Assembly: GCA_030145015.1 (NCBI GenBank)
Contig: JAQYWI010000194.1
Location: 1 to 9,937 of the forward strand
Reading direction: 5' to 3'
DNA from: Desulfobacterales bacterium
GTDB taxonomy: Bacteria; Desulfobacterota; Desulfobacteria; Desulfobacterales; JAHEIW01
Length of the DNA: 9,937 nucleotides
The notes beneath the pieces are model-generated. The model worked only from the letters and a program-made list of their open reading frames with translations, was not told the DNA's origin and ran no database searches. Shown here one piece after another: positions 7,024 through 9,937 of this stretch; the stretch's first letter is position 1; each line of letters opens with the position of its first letter. Position numbers and translations under genes: made by a program.

Positions 7024-8106
7024 TTACCTGAACTCTGCTGAGATTTGATCATTCACGCCGAAGATATACGAAATTAGCGCCGCGCGCATCCACATACCGT
7101 TGCGTTCCTGTTTCCAGTAGACCGCACGTGGATCTTTATCAACTTCAACTTCGATTTCATAGCGACGGGGCAGCGGATGCATGATGATGCAGTGGGATTG
7201 GATCACCGCCAGATGCTCTTTGGTGAAATGAAAATTCGGGTAGATATCGGATTCCTGCGTAGGGGCTTCGGCATATTCTTTTTGAATGCGAGTCATGTAA
7301 ATGGCGTCCACATCGGGCATGACGCTGGCGAAATCATCGGTTTCGTGGAATTCGATTTTATGTTTTTTTAAAAAGCTTTTGATATCGTTCCGCATCTGAA
7401 ATACTTCCGGTGAGACAAAATACAGCTTGATATCCTTGTAGTTTCTCATCAGATAGCTCAAGGAACGCACCGTCCGTCCGCGTTTTAAATCCCCCACCAT
7501 GGCAATTTTTTTGCCGTCCAGACCGCCGATATTTCGAAAAGATCGTTCCAATGTGTAGATATCCAGCAGCGCCTGGGTGGGATGCTGATCGGGACCGGAT
7601 CCGCCGTTGATGATGGCGATCGGCAGTTTGTTTTGATTTAAAATCCAGGCGGTTTTTTCGGCAAAGCCTTCTTCCGGATGCCGGATGATGATTAAATCGA
7701 CATAGCTGGCAAAAGTGCGGATGGTGTCTTCCTGGGATTCACCCTTTACCTCTGAGCTGGTGGTGGTGCCTCGAATTTCTGAAATTTTCATCCCCAGGAT
7801 ATGACAGGCGTTGAGAAAGGATATAAACGTTCGGGTGGAGGGCTGCACAAAATACAGCATGGCACGCTTATGGGATAGCAGATTGCTTAGCTTCTGGGCG
7901 CCCATTTTAGTCAGGGCCATGCGGCGGACCTGGGTGGCCAGTATGCACATATCATCCAGAAACGGCCGTTCAAACTGCTGGGAAAACAAAATATCAAGCA
8001 TCCGTCCGTTTCGCATAAAGAAATCGAGTTTGTCGCTTTTTTCGATGTTAGAAAATTCTTCCCACCCCTGATAGGTTTGAATGGTAACTTCTTTTGGTTC
8101 ATCCAT
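7024..8106 (-). CDS. pyrB: Aspartate carbamoyltransferase catalytic subunit, divergent long form
   Basis: This enzyme makes N-carbamoyl-L-aspartate from carbamoyl phosphate and aspartate, the first committed step of pyrimidine synthesis, in the cytoplasm. The carbamoyl-phosphate loop is PSTRT (Ser90-Thr91-Arg92-Thr93). The mobile-loop lysine is Lys121 in SSEVKGESQEDTIRTFASY. Other landmarks are INGGSGPDQHPTQALLDIY (166-184), GDLKRGRTVRSL (205-216), Arg273 in MTRIQKEY and HPLPR (310-314). These are aspartate, not ornithine, transcarbamylase features. Two things are unusual. The protein has 360 residues against about 310 for the E. coli subunit, mainly through extra N-terminal sequence. The loop reads FVQPSTRTF instead of the common FxEPSTRTR. 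The ATG at 8106 follows AAGGGTAAGGGCG, a good ribosome-binding region. No pyrI, pyrC or carbamoyl-phosphate synthase gene is adjacent. Confidence 0.93.
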   Translation of the reverse strand: MDEPKEVTIQTYQGWEEFSNIEKSDKLDFFMRNGRMLDILFSQQFERPFLDDMCILATQVRRMALTKMGAQKLSNLLSHKRAMLYFVQPSTRTFISFLNACHILGMKISEIRGTTTSSEVKGESQEDTIRTFASYVDLIIIRHPEEGFAEKTAWILNQNKLPIAIINGGSGPDQHPTQALLDIYTLERSFRNIGGLDGKKIAMVGDLKRGRTVRSLSYLMRNYKDIKLYFVSPEVFQMRNDIKSFLKKHKIEFHETDDFASVMPDVDAIYMTRIQKEYAEAPTQESDIYPNFHFTKEHLAVIQSHCIIMHPLPRRYEIEVEVDKDPRAVYWKQERNGMWMRAALISYIFGVNDQISAEFR

Positions 8107-8157
8107 CGCCCTTACCCTTTCTTTGAATGGTTTCCTTTGAATCCTGAAATTCTTTTA

Positions 8158-8186
8158 TTCATAAATGAATGCAAATGGTTTTGCAA
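8158..8186 (-). promoter_or_regulatory. pyrB: Possible sigma70-type promoter for pyrB
   Basis: On the minus strand TTGCAA (8186-8181) and TATGAA (8163-8158) are separated by exactly 17 bp and lie 52-80 bp upstream of the pyrB ATG. Each box matches 4 of 6 consensus bases. The -10 region overlaps the small dyad ATTCATAAATGAAT, which could be an operator. The match is only moderate, and pyrB could also be reached by read-through from the permease gene 88 bp upstream. Confidence 0.35.
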
Positions 8187-8194
8187 CAGGCAAC

Positions 8195-9469
8195 CTATCC
8201 AAAGATAAGCTTTAAATATCCGATGATAATCGCACCCACCAGCGCGAAGGAAACGTAGAGAACAAATACACGCCGGGCCACCAGGGGCCACACCGCCGCC
8301 ATGGCCGGCAGTGTGGTGACGGGTCCGGCAATCAGAAAAGCAAGGGCGGCGGCCGGGTTCATGCCCTGGGTCAACAGGCCGCTGATCATGGGCAGGGCCG
8401 TCAGGCTGCTGGTATAGGTCGGCACGCCCAGAACTGCTGCGGTGGCAATCGCCATGGGATTATTGCGACCCAGTGCTGCTGTGATCCACTCCTGGGGCAC
8501 GTACAGGATAATGAGGGCTTCGAGAAAAAAGGCCAGGGCCATAAATTTGATCACCATCGTTGTTGCGCTCAGGGTTTCTTTGAACAGGCGCTGCCAGAAA
8601 GTATTGATTGCGCTATTGCAGCCGCAGTTCTGTGTTGCGCTACTGCAGGAACCCTCAGGCGTTGGCGTGTCCAATATGTCAACGCTTGCCGGACGCGGGC
8701 TTTCAACGGGCATGATTGCGGTCGAACATGAACTAAAACCGGCAGCCGATTGGGTTTTCCAAACCCGCAACGATTGGGGCACTTCGCGCCCCTGTTTTTT
8801 ACCGCCTATGGCGGTAAAATCCAAGCCACCCGCTTTGCGGGTGGTCGTTGACTCAGATTTTAAGGGCGCGATGACCGGTGCGTATTGAAGTTGGCCCCCT
8901 GATTGCGCCGCAGCCACTGGAAACGGATGCTCCGCAGGCGCAACCGGCGCGAAGCTGTTTTTTAGTGCCTGCCAGCCCTTTTTGAATAATTCTGCCGTGC
9001 TTTCTACCTTTGTTACCTTACGCGTCCTTAAGATCTGCTGCCCCAGCCATCCGTTTTGCATAAGCATGTGGGTAATGAAGCCGGCACCCAGGCTTAAAAC
9101 CAGCGTGGCGGCCAGACGCCAGATGGCCAGCTCCCAGCCGATCATTCCGACACTTAAAAAGAAGATTTCGGGGTCCATGGATGGAGAGGCAATCCAGAAC
9201 GACATCACCGGTGCCAGCGGCACCCCGCTGATCAACAGCGATGCAATCACCGGGATGACCCCGCATGAGCAAAAGGGACTAAAGGCGCCCAGAACAGTTG
9301 CCAGCACAACAGCGGTCAGCGGTCTGGCTTCAAACGCGCGTTTGATATATTTGGATGCGCCTGACATCTGGACGGCCACTGCCAGGGGAACCGTTACGAT
9401 CACGTACGGCCAGATGTGCAGGAAGGCCTCGGCAATGAATTGGCTGATTTTTAAGATGGGCTCAAGCAT
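8195..9469 (-). CDS. ArsP/YraQ-family membrane permease (DUF318), probable arsenical or metalloid efflux
   Basis: This is a 424-residue inner-membrane permease of the ArsP_1/YraQ family, some members of which export trivalent organoarsenicals. There are two hydrophobic halves, each with about four membrane helices (residues 10-135 and 300-423). The hallmark GAFSPFCSCGVIP is at 61-73 (Cys67, Cys69). The second half has the repeated permease signature LGVPTYTSSLTALPMISGLL (347-366) and GPVTTLPAMAAVWP (382-395). The halves are joined by a long hydrophilic loop (about 150-290) with four cysteines (248, 275, 282, 284), including NCGCNS, which could bind thiophilic metal. Residues about 209-232 of this loop are encoded by a run of palindromes. 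AAGGGAG about 9 nt before the ATG at 9469 supports the start. An ArsR gene lies directly upstream and an ArsR-type palindrome precedes the start codon, so metalloid-induced expression is likely. The exact substrate is not known. Confidence 0.9.
   Translation of the reverse strand: MLEPILKISQFIAEAFLHIWPYVIVTVPLAVAVQMSGASKYIKRAFEARPLTAVVLATVLGAFSPFCSCGVIPVIASLLISGVPLAPVMSFWIASPSMDPEIFFLSVGMIGWELAIWRLAATLVLSLGAGFITHMLMQNGWLGQQILRTRKVTKVESTAELFKKGWQALKNSFAPVAPAEHPFPVAAAQSGGQLQYAPVIAPLKSESTTTRKAGGLDFTAIGGKKQGREVPQSLRVWKTQSAAGFSSCSTAIMPVESPRPASVDILDTPTPEGSCSSATQNCGCNSAINTFWQRLFKETLSATTMVIKFMALAFFLEALIILYVPQEWITAALGRNNPMAIATAAVLGVPTYTSSLTALPMISGLLTQGMNPAAALAFLIAGPVTTLPAMAAVWPLVARRVFVLYVSFALVGAIIIGYLKLIFG
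8776..8844. repeat. Cluster of three consecutive palindromes inside the permease gene
   Basis: Three hairpin-forming sequences lie back to back. GGGGC pairs with GCCCC at 8776-8792. TTTTACCGCC and GGCGGTAAAA form a perfect 10-bp stem with a TAT loop at 8797-8819. CCACCCGC and GCGGGTGG form a perfect 8-bp stem with a TTT loop at 8826-8844. An outer CAACGA (8768-8773) and TCGTTG (8845-8850) enclose the set. The cluster stays in frame and codes for residues 209-232 of the cytoplasmic loop. Dense perfect palindromes like this look like a REP/BIME-type repeat inserted into a gene at a permissive site rather than ordinary coding sequence. Confidence 0.7.
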
Positions 9470-9490
9470 GCTGAATTCTCCCTTAGGTTA

Positions 9491-9506
9491 ATCGTATTTT
9501 TACGAT
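9491..9506. promoter_or_regulatory. Predicted ArsR operator upstream of the permease gene
   Basis: The 16-bp palindrome ATCGTATTTTTACGAT (ATCGTA-N4-TACGAT) sits 21 bp upstream of the permease ATG. It differs at a single base from the palindrome in front of arsR. The repetition before both genes of the module is the main evidence that it is the ArsR binding site. Confidence 0.8.
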
Positions 9507-9517
9507 AATCAGTTGCT

Positions 9518-9560
9518 AAAAAAACGCTGCCTGCAAAGCAGCTCCCGTCCAAGAGACAGG
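9518..9560 (-). terminator. Probable rho-independent terminator of arsR
   Basis: On the minus strand after the arsR stop codon, CCTGTC-TCTTG-GACGGG (9560-9544) can form a small stem with one wobble. It is followed by GCTGC-TTTGCAG-GCAGC (9542-9526) and a run of seven T residues (9524-9518). The stems are short, so termination may be partial. The permease has its own operator just downstream, so separate transcription would make sense. Confidence 0.5.
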
Positions 9561-9576
9561 AATATTTAATTTAATT

Positions 9577-9903
9577 TTAGAAAATATCAGTTACGACAGA
9601 ACGAAACCATCCAATATTCTTTTCATCCAGTTGATAACAGGTAGCGGTGCCTTCGATAATCCCTGAGATCCAGCCGGCATCTTTTAGCACCTTGAGATGC
9701 TGGGAAACGGTGGACTGGGCAATGGGCAGATAATCGACAATATCACCCGTGATGCATCCCGGATGCGTAACCAGAAATTTGATAATTTCAAAACGGATTG
9801 GGTTGCCCAGGGCTTTAAGCATGGAAACCAACTGCTCCTGTTCTTTTCCGACAATATTTAGCGTGCAGCATGCGGGCGGTATCGCTGGTTTTTTTTGAGC
9901 CAT
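9577..9903 (-). CDS. arsR: ArsR/SmtB-family metalloregulatory repressor
   Basis: This is a 108-residue winged-helix repressor that should release DNA when it binds a metalloid or metal. The family core is plain: MLKALGNPIRFEIIKFL at 28-44, then the recognition helix region AQSTVSQHLKVLKDAGWIS at 62-80, and the wing with EGTATCYQLDE at 84-94. Cysteines are at 12 and 13 (PACCTL), at 50 (PGCITGDIV) and at 89. The ELCVCDL-type site in the alpha-3 helix of E. coli ArsR is absent. The Cys12-Cys13 plus Cys50 arrangement instead resembles Corynebacterium glutamicum ArsR, where Cys15, Cys16 and Cys55 bind As(III) between subunits. It lies upstream of the permease in the same orientation, and near-identical palindromes precede both start codons, which points to self-regulation and control of the permease. 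As(III) or Sb(III) is the likely inducer, by inference. Confidence 0.93.
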   Translation of the reverse strand: MAQKKPAIPPACCTLNIVGKEQEQLVSMLKALGNPIRFEIIKFLVTHPGCITGDIVDYLPIAQSTVSQHLKVLKDAGWISGIIEGTATCYQLDEKNIGWFRSVVTDIF

Positions 9904-9921
9904 AGGGATTCCAATCCGTTT

Positions 9922-9937
9922 ATCGTAATTTTACGAT
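9922..9937. promoter_or_regulatory. arsR: Predicted ArsR autoregulatory operator
   Basis: The palindrome ATCGTAATTTTACGAT lies 18 bp upstream of the arsR ATG and ends at the last base of the window, so a longer site cannot be excluded. 15 of its 16 bases are shared with 9491-9506. Confidence 0.8.

Noticed and set aside
8442..8888. Open frame of 148 codons on the plus strand inside the permease gene
   Set aside because: It is antisense to the permease, which has full family motifs. The frame shows no recognisable domain and no ribosome-binding site.
8982..9491. Open frame of 169 codons on the plus strand
   Set aside because: It lies antisense to the N-terminal half of the permease and runs through the predicted operator. 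The composition looks like a mirror of hydrophobic coding sequence.
9507..9540. Sigma70-like boxes for the permease (TTGCAG followed by TGATTA)
   Set aside because: The spacing is about 19 bp and the -10 match is poor. The -35 candidate overlaps the terminator stem, so I could not defend a promoter call.

Overview
The window reads as a chromosomal accessory stretch from a Gram-negative, probably anaerobic bacterium. A Desulfobacterota (deltaproteobacterial) host is my best inference. It rests on the mix of a TRAP transporter, a very large hybrid histidine kinase with a periplasmic binding domain, an IS481-like transposase relic, a REP-associated transposase and an ArsR/permease pair. No rRNA, tRNA or marker gene fixes the taxonomy. 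Almost everything is coded on the minus strand; only the REP-type transposase is on the plus strand.

Left part (1-2626), read right to left on the minus strand. The relic of an IS481-type transposase (about 2503-2241) runs directly into the last ~50 codons of what looks like a TRAP substrate-binding protein gene (2232-2083). After a strong hairpin (2030-2068) come intact dctQ (2002-1484) and dctM (1468-167). The membrane half of the transporter therefore survives, while its binding-protein gene is decapitated and carries a stop. Positions 1-166 hold short tandem repeats and no gene.

Middle (2627-6796). A 957-residue hybrid sensor kinase has the order signal peptide, SBP_bac_3 domain, membrane helix, two PAS domains, kinase core and receiver. 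Divergent from it lies a 336-residue TnpREP/RAYT transposase. That gene is bracketed by a perfect 19-bp inverted repeat (5711-5729 and 6778-6796), so gene plus ends form a compact 1,086-bp unit.

Right part (6797-9937). A solitary, somewhat divergent aspartate carbamoyltransferase gene (pyrB) is followed by a two-gene arsenic-type module: an ArsP/YraQ-family permease and an ArsR repressor. Near-identical palindromes of the form ATCGTA-N4-TACGAT sit about 20 bp upstream of both the permease and the arsR start codons, and a hairpin plus T-run separates the two genes. The repressor probably controls both units separately. Its cysteine arrangement (Cys12-Cys13 plus Cys50) resembles the three-cysteine As(III) site known from Corynebacterium glutamicum ArsR. 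The permease carries an unusual cytoplasmic loop with four cysteines and a cluster of three palindromes read in frame.

No wholly new multigene system is evident. The observations most worth following are the RAYT unit with its inverted ends, the in-frame palindrome cluster in the permease, the paired ArsR operators and the IS-truncated TRAP operon.
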